Below are positions 9,964 through 18,050 of a DNA stretch of 64,000 bases, piece by piece. A program made the position numbers and the translations under genes. The stretch comes from an uncultured Bacteroidales bacterium (GTDB lineage Bacteria; Bacteroidota; Bacteroidia; Bacteroidales; P3): NCBI GenBank assembly GCA_947168665.1, contig CAMVMX010000001.1, positions 310,001 through 374,000 of the forward strand, given 5' to 3'. Within the stretch, counting starts at the first letter, position 1. Every line of letters starts with the position of its first letter. The notes under the pieces were generated by a model. The model had not been told where the DNA came from, searched no databases, and saw only the letters and a program-made list of their open reading frames with translations.

Positions 9964-11370
9964 TTATTCACCATACGAACTGCCATCGAAGCAATGTGTG
10001 CAGAGGTCGCACTTGGGTAACCCGATGGCATTGCACACGGTCTCAAGTGAGTTGAACTTAAGGGTGTCGACACCGACTGTCTTGCGGATGGTTTCCACCA
10101 GCTGGCGGTATTGTGGCGATGTCTCGTCACGGTAGGCTTCGATATTGCGCACCTCGCCGCCTTCCAGTTCAGCTATGACTCGGCGGGTAATAAGTTCATT
10201 ATCGTTCTTGGATGTGGAGAAGTTGAGGTAATTGCAGCCATAAAGCAGCGGGGGGCAACTGATGCGGACATGGATGCGCTTAACCCCGTTGGCATAAAGC
10301 ATCCGCACCTGATCCTTAAGCTGTGTCCCGCGGACAATGCTGTCGTCGCAGAACACCACCTCCCGGCCTTCGAGCACCTTGTGTGAGGGGATGAGCTTCA
10401 TTTTGGCCACTAAGCTGCGCGACTCTTGGTTGACCGGCATGAAACTCCGCGACCAAGTAGGTGTATATTTCAAGATGCCACGCTTGTAGGGAATCCCTTT
10501 TCCGGCGGCATACCCCAAAGCCATGCCCACACCCGAATCGGGAATGCCTGACACATAGTCGGCCTCCACATCATCTGTCATACCCATAGCCTCTCCCAGT
10601 CGGAAACGCACCTCCTCGGCATTGATGTCCTCGTATTCGACAGCCGGGAATCCGTAGTATATCCACAGAAACGAGCATATCTGCATTTTGTCGTTGGGGC
10701 TGATTAGCTGCTTGATGCCTTCGGATGTGACCATGACTGCCTCGCCTGGTTTGAGAAAATACTCGGTCTGGAATCCCAGATTGACGTAGCTGTTGGTTTC
10801 GGAGGCTACGGCATAGTCGCCATCGCGGCGTCCCACCACCAACGGTGTGCGCCCATAGCGGTCGCGGGCGGCTATGATGCCGTCGTTGGTCAGGATGAGG
10901 AATGTGACGCTGCCTTTCACCCGGTTGTAGACGTTGTTGATGCCGTCGGCAAAGGTCTTCCCTTGCGTGATGAGCAGGGCTGTCAGCTCGGTGGGGTTGG
11001 TCCGCCCCATGCTCAGCTCGGTGAACTGCTGATTCTTCGACAGGCAGATTTTTTCCAACTCGGGTATGTTGTTGATTCGCGACACTGTGCAGACCGCGAA
11101 ACGCCCCAGATGCGAGTTGCACACTATGGGCTGGGCATCGGTGTCGCTGATCACGCCGATGCCTTTGTTGCCCGTCATCTCGTTGATGTCGGTCGAGAAC
11201 TTTGTCTTGAACTGTGTGTTTTCGATGTTGTGGATGTTCAGGTGCATCACACCGTTGTCGATGGTGCTGAGTCCGGCACGGCGGGTGCCAAGATGCGAAT
11301 GATAATCGGTGCCGTAGAAGAGGTCAACGGCACAGGGTTTGCGGGTAATGACTCCAAAAAGTCCGCTCAT
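9964..11370 (-). CDS. PurF-like amidophosphoribosyltransferase paralogue lacking the N-terminal Cys
   Basis: 468 residues. The N-terminal half is a class II glutamine-amidotransferase fold (SHLGTRRAGLS, NSHLGRFAVCT, RDRYGRTPLV). The C-terminal half is a type I phosphoribosyltransferase with the PRPP-binding loop VVFCDDSIVRGTQLK near residue 360. True PurF makes 5-phosphoribosylamine from PRPP and glutamine and needs Cys2 (MCGI). Here the protein begins MSGLFG, with serine at position 2, so glutaminase activity is doubtful. Similar Cys-less paralogues are, to my recollection, found beside a normal PurF in other Bacteroidales. It could be ammonia-dependent or have another substrate. Confidence 0.8.
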   Translation of the reverse strand: MSGLFGVITRKPCAVDLFYGTDYHSHLGTRRAGLSTIDNGVMHLNIHNIENTQFKTKFSTDINEMTGNKGIGVISDTDAQPIVCNSHLGRFAVCTVSRINNIPELEKICLSKNQQFTELSMGRTNPTELTALLITQGKTFADGINNVYNRVKGSVTFLILTNDGIIAARDRYGRTPLVVGRRDGDYAVASETNSYVNLGFQTEYFLKPGEAVMVTSEGIKQLISPNDKMQICSFLWIYYGFPAVEYEDINAEEVRFRLGEAMGMTDDVEADYVSGIPDSGVGMALGYAAGKGIPYKRGILKYTPTWSRSFMPVNQESRSLVAKMKLIPSHKVLEGREVVFCDDSIVRGTQLKDQVRMLYANGVKRIHVRISCPPLLYGCNYLNFSTSKNDNELITRRVIAELEGGEVRNIEAYRDETSPQYRQLVETIRKTVGVDTLKFNSLETVCNAIGLPKCDLCTHCFDGSSYGE

Positions 11371-11454
11371 GATAATAAAATGATATTAAATATATAAATA
11401 AAAATACTGTGCAATAACCGTTTACAGGAAATCAGCTCTCCACTGAATCCTCGA

Positions 11455-11462
11455 CAAAGATA
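11455..11462 (-). promoter_or_regulatory. promoter -7 element of the PurF-like operon
   Basis: On the minus strand this reads TATCTTTG, a match to TAnnTTTG, about 85 bp upstream of the PurF-like start. It suggests the three downstream genes can be transcribed separately from mtaB. Confidence 0.5.
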
Positions 11463-11473
11463 CACTTTTTTTT

Positions 11474-12784
11474 TCAATCTTCGCATGCGAAATTTTCAAC
11501 AATCGTCACTGAATCCACCCTGCAAGGGGTGACCATTCCGGCCAAAGCGGCGTTATAGGGCCGCTGCAACCGAATGTAATTCTCCGTCCATCCCTGCATC
11601 ATAGGGGCATCCCCGTCGCCATGGCAGGTGTGTTCCCACAGCACCTCATGTTCCGTATCCATCTGGCTTTCAACAAAAGCATGGCGCATCCTGTCCGACA
11701 GTTCATGCAGCTCTGCCCCACGCGCCTTGCGCACCTCTACAGGCACCTTCTCCCCCATCCGCAAGGCGGCAGTGTTGGGCCGGTCCGAATAGGGGAATAC
11801 ATGCAAGTACGATATCGGAAGCCCCGCAATAAACCGTTTGCCAGCCTCGAACTCTTCCTCCCCCTCACCGTTGAAACCGGTTATCACATCGGCTGCGATG
11901 CACGCGTCCGGCATCACCCGTTTGATATACTCCACCCGGCTGGCGTAAAGTGCCGTGTCATAGCGCCGGTGCATCATCCGCAGCACCTTGTCCGACCCCG
12001 CCTGCAGGGGGATATGGAAATGGGGGAGGAACGCGCGCGACGAAGCCACAAAGTCGACAACCTCCTCCGTTATCAGATTAGGCTCGATGCTGGATATGCG
12101 ATAACGCACAATCCCCTCAATCTTGTCCAGTTCACGCAGCAGACCGACAAAAGTCTCGCCATGGTTCTTGCCGAAAGTCCCCGTGTTGACCCCTGTCAGC
12201 ACCACCTCCCGCGCACCGCTTTCCGCAATGCGGCGGGCCACGCCCACCGTCTCGGCTATCGTGGCCGACCGGCTACGGCCACGCGCCATAGGTATGGCAC
12301 AATAGGTGCAAAAATAGTCGCATCCATCCTGTATCTTGAAGAATGTCCGGGTGCGGTCCCCACCCGAAAAACAAGGCACAAAGCTGCGCGGCTCCGGCGT
12401 GATGACATAAGGTCCCTGCGCCCCGTCCGTCTGGCCGTCGCGTCGCCGCCAAAACTCCTCCACCACTTCTGGCAGACGGTGCTTGCTGTCGTTACCCAAA
12501 ATAATATCCACACCCGGAATGGCGGCTATCTGCTCAGCATCGTTCTGGGCAAAACACCCTATCACCGCCACCGTGGCCGAAGGGTTTTGCGACAGTGCTT
12601 GACGGATGGCATTGCGGCATTTTTTTTCTGCCACAGCCGTTACCGTGCATGTGTTTATCACATACAAATCAGCTCTCTCCTTATATGTTACTATGTTAAA
12701 ACCCGCTTCGGCAAAACGCTTTTGCAAATAACTGGTTTCAGCAAAGTTTAATTTGCATCCTAATGTGTGGGTAGCGACTTTCAT
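11474..12784 (-). CDS. mtaB: tRNA (N6-L-threonylcarbamoyladenosine(37)-C2)-methylthiotransferase
   Basis: 436-residue radical-SAM methylthiotransferase that converts t6A37 to ms2t6A37 in tRNAs decoding ANN codons. The N-terminal UPF0004 domain supplies three cysteines (THTLGCKLNFAE, INTCTVTA, VIGCFAQND). The radical-SAM motif CDYFCTYC near residue 154 is followed by a TRAM-like C-terminus. The GCKLN form of the first motif fits MtaB rather than MiaB or RimO. Length is typical. It is the first gene of a minus-strand series leading into the PurF-like operon. Confidence 0.9.
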   Translation of the reverse strand: MKVATHTLGCKLNFAETSYLQKRFAEAGFNIVTYKERADLYVINTCTVTAVAEKKCRNAIRQALSQNPSATVAVIGCFAQNDAEQIAAIPGVDIILGNDSKHRLPEVVEEFWRRRDGQTDGAQGPYVITPEPRSFVPCFSGGDRTRTFFKIQDGCDYFCTYCAIPMARGRSRSATIAETVGVARRIAESGAREVVLTGVNTGTFGKNHGETFVGLLRELDKIEGIVRYRISSIEPNLITEEVVDFVASSRAFLPHFHIPLQAGSDKVLRMMHRRYDTALYASRVEYIKRVMPDACIAADVITGFNGEGEEEFEAGKRFIAGLPISYLHVFPYSDRPNTAALRMGEKVPVEVRKARGAELHELSDRMRHAFVESQMDTEHEVLWEHTCHGDGDAPMMQGWTENYIRLQRPYNAALAGMVTPCRVDSVTIVENFACED

Positions 12785-12841
12785 TCGAGTTAAAAAGAAT
12801 TAATTCTATAAACGAACCCTCTCTATATGGGGAAATGTTAG

Positions 12842-12849
12842 TATTTTTG
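12842..12849 (+). promoter_or_regulatory. orphan + strand promoter element
   Basis: TATTTTTG matches TAnnTTTG on the + strand, but no + strand protein gene follows for 1.3 kb. No clear -33 element was found. It is the basis for the small-RNA candidate at 12856-12983. Confidence 0.4.
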
Positions 12850-12855
12850 CAAACG

Positions 12856-12983
12856 CATTTGAGAGATAAAAAGTTGCTTTTTCTATTAATCAATCAGATG
12901 CTTAGGTTTTTTTGTTTTACCTAAAAGGATTTTGTAATAGTGTTTAATGGGAAACGGGACGCCGTGAGGCGCCCCGTTTTTTT
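12856..12983 (+). ncRNA. candidate small RNA between mtaB and the YwqK-like gene
   Basis: About 130 nt run from just after the orphan promoter to a strong intrinsic terminator with + polarity (AACGGGACGCC, GTGA loop, GGCGCCCCGTT, then seven T). The interval has only a very short ORF (MLRFFCFT). It also holds an internal stem, TTAGGT / ACCTAA, around 12902-12922. Both flanking genes are on the minus strand, so a + transcript would be an independent unit. The same hairpin may simply end the minus-strand gene. Confidence 0.35.
12953..12983 (+). terminator. strong hairpin with + strand T-tract
   Basis: The stem AACGGG-A-CGCC / GGCG-C-CCCGTT has one mismatch and a GTGA loop, and is followed by TTTTTTT on the + strand. 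On the minus strand it is followed only by TTTCCC, so its better polarity is +. It lies directly after the stop of the minus-strand gene at 12993 and could be bidirectional. Confidence 0.7.
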
Positions 12984-12992
12984 ATCCACCCG

Positions 12993-14033
12993 CTATTCGA
13001 AGTCAAACTCGCCTCCTGCGTCAATAGTCTGCTGCTGCAGCTGCAGACTGTGGAGCATGCGTAGGCAATCCTCGTCGGGGTATACCTCAAAGTCGGGCTT
13101 GGGGTCAAGGCTCAGAATCTCGCGGCCCTCCTTGTCGTGGGTGGTCCCCACAATCAAATCCGTTGCCACCATGATGCGGGCCTCCTTGTTGGCGAGGGTA
13201 AAGCGGCCGTCGCCCACATGGGCATACAGTCTTTCCGGCTCCTCCTCGTCAACCACCTGGGTGCCGCTGGCCAGATACACTACCGCCTTGTTCTTTCCCC
13301 TGGGCAGCATATAATTGATATCCGACACCGAGACGAACATCTCCTCCGGCACCATCAGTCTCACCTTCCTGTCGCGCAGTAGCCCGGCCTTCCAAGTCTC
13401 ATCCACCACGAGTTTCCCCTCCTCGTAATAGCGGTACTGCCCGTGGCGCTCGCCGTTCACATAGTGCCCTTCGCGCACCAGCTGTCCCTTGTCGTCAAAC
13501 TCCACCAAGCGGCCTTCTATGCCGCCGTGCACGTATGTGGCCGTGATGTAACCGTTGAGCCCTATGCGTTTCCACCAGCGGCCGTGGCGATGGTTGTCGG
13601 CCCATGTGCTCACCTCGGCGGTGTCGCCCTTCGAGTTGAACAGCACCTGCTGCCCGTGGCGCACACCCATCTTATAGTTAGTCAGCTTCACCACCTTCCC
13701 CTGCTTGGAGAAGAACGTCCACAGTCCGTCGCGGTTCTTCTGGTTGAACGTGCCCGTGGCCAGCAGGTTCCCTTCAGCGTCATACACCGAGTGCTTGCAA
13801 ATCTTGCCCGGCACCGAATACTCATTCCTGATGCGCACTTTCCCGTCCGGATAGTAATAGGTAAATGTGCCCGTTTCCATCCCGTCCACAAAAGTACCCT
13901 CATACACCTTGGCACCCTGGTTGTCGGTCTTCAGCCAGTGGCCCTGGCGTCTGCCCTGTTTGTCAATTTGGTTCTGTGCCTGGCAGGCCATGCCCGCCAT
14001 CAGCAGCATCAATAAAGCAATTTTGCCTTTCAT
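12993..14033 (-). CDS. secreted YwqK/MORN-like repeat protein
   Basis: 346 residues with a signal peptide (MKGKIALLMLLMAGMACQAQ). Residues about 25-225 form repeated units of the MORN/YwqK type, with GxxxGxWxxY-like periodicity (GRRQGHWLKTD, GMETGTFTYYYPDGK, GVRHGQQVLFNSKG, GERHGQYRYYEEGK). Such repeats form extended beta sheets in surface or periplasmic proteins; their partners are unknown. The C-terminal 120 residues lack the repeat and end in an acidic tail. It stands alone with a promoter at 14122-14129 and a hairpin after its stop. Confidence 0.75.
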   Translation of the reverse strand: MKGKIALLMLLMAGMACQAQNQIDKQGRRQGHWLKTDNQGAKVYEGTFVDGMETGTFTYYYPDGKVRIRNEYSVPGKICKHSVYDAEGNLLATGTFNQKNRDGLWTFFSKQGKVVKLTNYKMGVRHGQQVLFNSKGDTAEVSTWADNHRHGRWWKRIGLNGYITATYVHGGIEGRLVEFDDKGQLVREGHYVNGERHGQYRYYEEGKLVVDETWKAGLLRDRKVRLMVPEEMFVSVSDINYMLPRGKNKAVVYLASGTQVVDEEEPERLYAHVGDGRFTLANKEARIMVATDLIVGTTHDKEGREILSLDPKPDFEVYPDEDCLRMLHSLQLQQQTIDAGGEFDFE

Positions 14034-14121
14034 CTTTCTTTTACGTTTTATGACCCCGTAGGGCTTGTGATCAATAAAAAACTTTCCAACAGTAGCGAGC
14101 CGCGCCCGTCAAAATAATTTG

Positions 14122-14129
14122 CAAAAATA
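14122..14129 (-). promoter_or_regulatory. promoter -7 element of the YwqK-like gene
   Basis: Minus-strand TATTTTTG matches TAnnTTTG, about 90 bp upstream of the ATG at 14033. The same AT-rich 14110-14155 stretch must also hold the divergent promoter of the receptor gene, where I see no equally good element. Confidence 0.5.
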
Positions 14130-14171
14130 CAATTTTTTTTGCAATAGTGCGTTTACTGGATGTTTTTTTTA

Positions 14172-16628
14172 ATGAACAAGAAACTCTTTATAACTATAAT
14201 GGCCTTACTGCCATGCCTTTTCTCCTCGCTCTGGGCGCAAGGCACACTGCAGGGACGTGTCCTCACGCCCGAAGGCGAACCCATCCCATACGCCACCGTA
14301 GGGCTGCCCGACGCCCCCGTGCCCACCGGCACCACCACCGACAGCCGTGGCCGTTTCACCCTCGCCGTCGTCCAGCCCGACTCCGCCACCGTCCGCTTCT
14401 CCTGCACCGGCTTCGAAAGCCAGGAACGCCGTTTCCGTCTCGTCGGCGGGCAGACCCTGCGGCTCGACATCACACTCCGGCCCGCCGCACGGCAGCTCAA
14501 CACCGTCACCGTCAGCGACGACCGCCTCCGCGCCACCGACTTCACCCGCATCAACATCGAGCGTATCGAAAACAACGTAGGCCCGTCGGGCAGCGTCGAA
14601 TCCCTCATCAAAACACTCCCCGACGTCAACTCCAACAACGAACTCTCCTCCCAATACTCCGTGCGCGGCGGCTCCTTCGACGAAAACCTCGTCTACATCA
14701 ACGGCATCGAAATCTACCGCCCCCAACTCGTGCGCAGCGGCCAGCAGGAAGGGCTCAGCATCATCAACCCCGACCTGGTCGACCACCTCTCCTTCTCGCC
14801 CGGCGGCTTCGACGCCACCTACGGCGACCGCATGTCCTCCGTCCTCGACATCATCTACAGCCGCCCCACCACACGTCAGTTCAAAGCCTCCCTCTCCCTC
14901 CTCGGCGGCTCAGCCACCGCCCTCGGCACCATCGGCAACCACTTCTCCTACGGTGTCGGTTTCCGCCACCACAGCAACACCTACCTCTTCCGCTCCATGG
15001 ACACCGAAGGCAACTACTCCACCGCCTACACCGACCTCCAAGCCATCCTCCGCTACCGCGTCAACGACAGCCTCGACCTCAACCTCCTCGCCGTCTGGAC
15101 CCGCAATGTCTACGGCCTCGTCCCCTACAGTCGCACCACCACCTTCGGCACCTTCAACCAGTCGCTCAAACTCGACGTCTACTTCGACGGCCTCGAAGAC
15201 GACCGCTACCGCACCCTCCTCGGTGCCTTCACCCTCAACTACCACCCCAACGACGACCTCCAGCTCCAGTGGATCAACTCCGCCATCTCCAACCGCGAAC
15301 AAGAAAACTACGACATCCAAAGCCAATACTGGCTCTATGCCATCGGCGTGGGCGAGAACGCCGCCGACACCAACCAGTTCGACCAAGGCGTAGGCACCTT
15401 CCTCGAGCACGCCCGCAACCGGCAGGACATGACCATCTATGCCTCCGAACTCAAAATGGTGCGCTACGCACTCCTCGGCTCTTGGAACTTCGGCCTCAAA
15501 GCCCAGATGGAACAAACCCGTGGCGGCATCCGCGAATGGAAATGGGTCGACAGCGCCGACTACTCACTCCCCACCACCCACCACCTCCCCGGCCTCGACG
15601 ACACCGCCGTCCACAGCCCCCAGCTCCAACACTTCTACAACGCCACCGGCACTGTCAACACCCTCCGGGGCAGTGCCTACCTGCAGCGCCACGTCAACCT
15701 CTTCACCCGCCGCGACGACCTCTTCCGCCTCACCGCCGGCCTGCGCGGCCAATACTACACCTCCCGTTCCGACTCCCTCCTGCTCAACCGCCAGTTCCTC
15801 CTCTCCCCTCGCCTCTCGGCCAGCTACAAACCCCACTCCGGCCCCGACATCCTCTATCGTCTCGTTGCCGGCATCTACCAGCAACCCTCACTCTACCGCG
15901 AGCTGCGCAACCCCGACGGCACCCTCCATCCCGGCGTCCCTGCCCAATGCTCCTACCTCGCCTCCGCCTCCGCCGACTGGAACTTCCGCCTTTGGGACAA
16001 ACCCTTCCGCCTCACCGCCGACATCTACTACAAATACATCACCCACCTCATCCCCTACACCATCGACAACCTCCGCCTGCGTTACAACCCCGACCTCCCC
16101 GCCGTCGGCTATGCCGCCGGGGCCTCACTCCGCATCAACGGCGACTTCGTCCCCGGCCTCCAGTCCTGGGCATCCCTCTCACTCATGAAAACCCAAGAGG
16201 ACATCCTCACCGACAACCTCGGCTGGCTCGACCGCCCCACCGACCAGCGTTTCAGCTTCAAACTCTTCCTGCAGGACTACATCCCCTCCCTCCCCTGGTG
16301 GCGCATGAGCCTCAGCATCATCTACGGCACCCGCACCCCCACCACCTATCCCGGCCAGACCGACCGCTCCGCCGCCTACCACATACCCCCCTACTTCCGT
16401 GCCGACTGGGGCAACACCATCCAGCTCACACGCTTCGAGCGCATCCGCCGCTCGCCCATCGGCCGCCTTTTCGACGACCTCTCGCTCACCGTCGAAGTCT
16501 TCAACCTCTTCGACCACCACAACGTCGTATCCTTCATCTGGGTATCCGACTACACCAACACCTACTGGGCCGTCCCCAACTACCTCACCGCCCGCCAAGT
16601 CAACGTCAAACTCAGCGCCACCTTCTAA
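14172..16628 (+). CDS. TonB-dependent outer-membrane receptor with CarboxypepD_reg-like domain
   Basis: About 818 residues. A signal peptide (MNKKLFITIMALLPCLFSSLWAQ) is followed by a carboxypeptidase-regulatory-like beta domain (residues about 25-110, GTLQGRVLTPEGEPIPYATV). Next come the plug (SQYSVRGGSFDENLVYING, SPGGFDATYGDR) and a beta-barrel ending VNVKLSATF with a terminal Phe. It would import a ligand across the outer membrane using TonB energy. No SusD-like partner follows, so it is not a typical Sus pair, and the ligand cannot be told. Another ATG lies at 14160; I prefer 14172 because it begins the signal peptide. Third codon positions are almost all C. Confidence 0.9.
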   Translation: MNKKLFITIMALLPCLFSSLWAQGTLQGRVLTPEGEPIPYATVGLPDAPVPTGTTTDSRGRFTLAVVQPDSATVRFSCTGFESQERRFRLVGGQTLRLDITLRPAARQLNTVTVSDDRLRATDFTRINIERIENNVGPSGSVESLIKTLPDVNSNNELSSQYSVRGGSFDENLVYINGIEIYRPQLVRSGQQEGLSIINPDLVDHLSFSPGGFDATYGDRMSSVLDIIYSRPTTRQFKASLSLLGGSATALGTIGNHFSYGVGFRHHSNTYLFRSMDTEGNYSTAYTDLQAILRYRVNDSLDLNLLAVWTRNVYGLVPYSRTTTFGTFNQSLKLDVYFDGLEDDRYRTLLGAFTLNYHPNDDLQLQWINSAISNREQENYDIQSQYWLYAIGVGENAADTNQFDQGVGTFLEHARNRQDMTIYASELKMVRYALLGSWNFGLKAQMEQTRGGIREWKWVDSADYSLPTTHHLPGLDDTAVHSPQLQHFYNATGTVNTLRGSAYLQRHVNLFTRRDDLFRLTAGLRGQYYTSRSDSLLLNRQFLLSPRLSASYKPHSGPDILYRLVAGIYQQPSLYRELRNPDGTLHPGVPAQCSYLASASADWNFRLWDKPFRLTADIYYKYITHLIPYTIDNLRLRYNPDLPAVGYAAGASLRINGDFVPGLQSWASLSLMKTQEDILTDNLGWLDRPTDQRFSFKLFLQDYIPSLPWWRMSLSIIYGTRTPTTYPGQTDRSAAYHIPPYFRADWGNTIQLTRFERIRRSPIGRLFDDLSLTVEVFNLFDHHNVVSFIWVSDYTNTYWAVPNYLTARQVNVKLSATF

Positions 16629-16718
16629 TCCCCACCCCCGACAGCCCAAACCCCCACCCCCCCACTAACACATTAACACATTCCCAAATTAACAAATTAA
16701 CACATTCCCTCATCAGCC
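16629..16718 (+). repeat. G-poor leader with repeated TTAACA(CA)TT
   Basis: The 90-bp gap between receptor and M16-like gene is nearly free of G and repeats AACACATT, AACAAATT and CACATTCCC several times just before the ATG. It has no Shine-Dalgarno sequence. Confidence 0.55.
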
Positions 16719-17966
16719 ATGCTCACAGCCCCCTCCCTATCCCCGCTCATACCCGAAATCCACCGCCTGCCCAACGGCAACAGCCTGTCCCTGTTCCGCA
16801 ACCCCAGCCTCGGCATCCTCAAACTCGACATCACACTCGAAGCCGGCAGTGCCTACCAAACCCACAAAAGCCAAGCCCACGCCGCCAACCAACTCTTCGG
16901 CGAAGCCACCGCCACCCTCCCGCCACAGGCCATGGCCCAATTCCTCGACTTCCGCGGCATCGTCGTCGAGCGTTACGCCGACGTCTGCAGCTCCAACATC
17001 TCCTTCTACTTCATGCCCAAATTCGCCGACCAGCTCCTCCCCCTCATAGCCGACATGTTCCGCCAGCCCCAAATCACCCCCCAGCTGTTCGACGCCTACC
17101 TCAGCCGCCGCACCGCCCAACTCAAAACCAGCTTCCAAAAAACCAGCTATCTGGCCCGCAACCTCTACTACCAACTCCTCTACGGTCCCAACCACCCGCT
17201 GGGCACCTACGCCCACCCCGACGACCTCCGGCAGCTCACCCCCGACCACGTGCGGCAATTCATCCGCGCCCGCTACTCCTTAGCCCACGCCCACCTCATC
17301 CTCAGCGGACCCGTCGACGACACACTGCTCCGCCTGGCCGACACCCACCTCGCTCCACAGCCCCAAAGCCCCGCACCCGTCCCGCTGGCCATGCCCGCCG
17401 TCCCCCAGCCCCCCGCAGCCCATGCCCACGCCCCACTGCCCGGCGCCGTACAGTCCACCATCCGCATTGGCCGCCTCCTCCCCTTCCCCTGGCACAGCCC
17501 CGACTACACCCGCTTCATGGTCCTCAACACCATCCTCGGCGGCTACTTCGGCTCCCGCCTCATGTCCAACCTCCGCGAGGACAAAGGCTACACCTACGGC
17601 ATCTACAGCCAAACCCAGATATTCCGCGACAGCATAGCCCTCTACATCACCGCCGACGTGGCCGCCGAAGCCACCGCCGACGCCGTGGCCGAAATCAACC
17701 GCGAAATCGAACTCCTGCGCCGCGAACCCGTCAGCCCGACCGAACTCGACCGCGTGCGCAACTACATGATGGGCGACTTTATCCGCAGCATCGACGGCAC
17801 CTTCGAGATTGCCGAGCGCCACCGCCAGATGGTGACCACCCAAGTCGACGAGCGTCTTTCCACCAACCTCATGCAGACCCTTGCCGACATCAACCCGGCG
17901 CAACTCCTCGCCCTCGCCCAAACCACCCTCACCGACCTCCTCACCGTCACCGCCGGCCCCGCCTAA
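16719..17966 (+). CDS. M16 family peptidase-like protein, probably non-catalytic
   Basis: 415 residues with the two-domain arrangement of M16 (pitrilysin/processing peptidase) proteins. The N-terminal domain begins HRLPNGNSLSLFRNPS. The C-terminal domain carries the substrate-binding R/Y motif LREDKGYTYGI near residue 290. The zinc motif HxxEH expected near residue 50 is absent; the corresponding segment reads HAANQLFGEAT. Such subunits usually pair with a catalytic M16 partner, but none is in the window. There is no signal peptide, so it may be cytoplasmic. It follows the receptor by 90 bp on the same strand and shares its extreme C-ending codon use. Confidence 0.8.
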   Translation: MLTAPSLSPLIPEIHRLPNGNSLSLFRNPSLGILKLDITLEAGSAYQTHKSQAHAANQLFGEATATLPPQAMAQFLDFRGIVVERYADVCSSNISFYFMPKFADQLLPLIADMFRQPQITPQLFDAYLSRRTAQLKTSFQKTSYLARNLYYQLLYGPNHPLGTYAHPDDLRQLTPDHVRQFIRARYSLAHAHLILSGPVDDTLLRLADTHLAPQPQSPAPVPLAMPAVPQPPAAHAHAPLPGAVQSTIRIGRLLPFPWHSPDYTRFMVLNTILGGYFGSRLMSNLREDKGYTYGIYSQTQIFRDSIALYITADVAAEATADAVAEINREIELLRREPVSPTELDRVRNYMMGDFIRSIDGTFEIAERHRQMVTTQVDERLSTNLMQTLADINPAQLLALAQTTLTDLLTVTAGPA

Positions 17967-18050
17967 TCCGCTCCAACACCCCAAACCCCATAAAACACAC
18001 AAAGCCGGAGCCATCACCCCAGCCTTGTGCGAATTGACAAGCCCTATAGA

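Noticed and set aside
14147-18037. 1296-codon ORF spanning the receptor and M16-like genes
   Set aside because: It is an alternate frame of two well-supported genes. Its Pro/Arg/His-rich product is what C-ending codons give when read out of frame.
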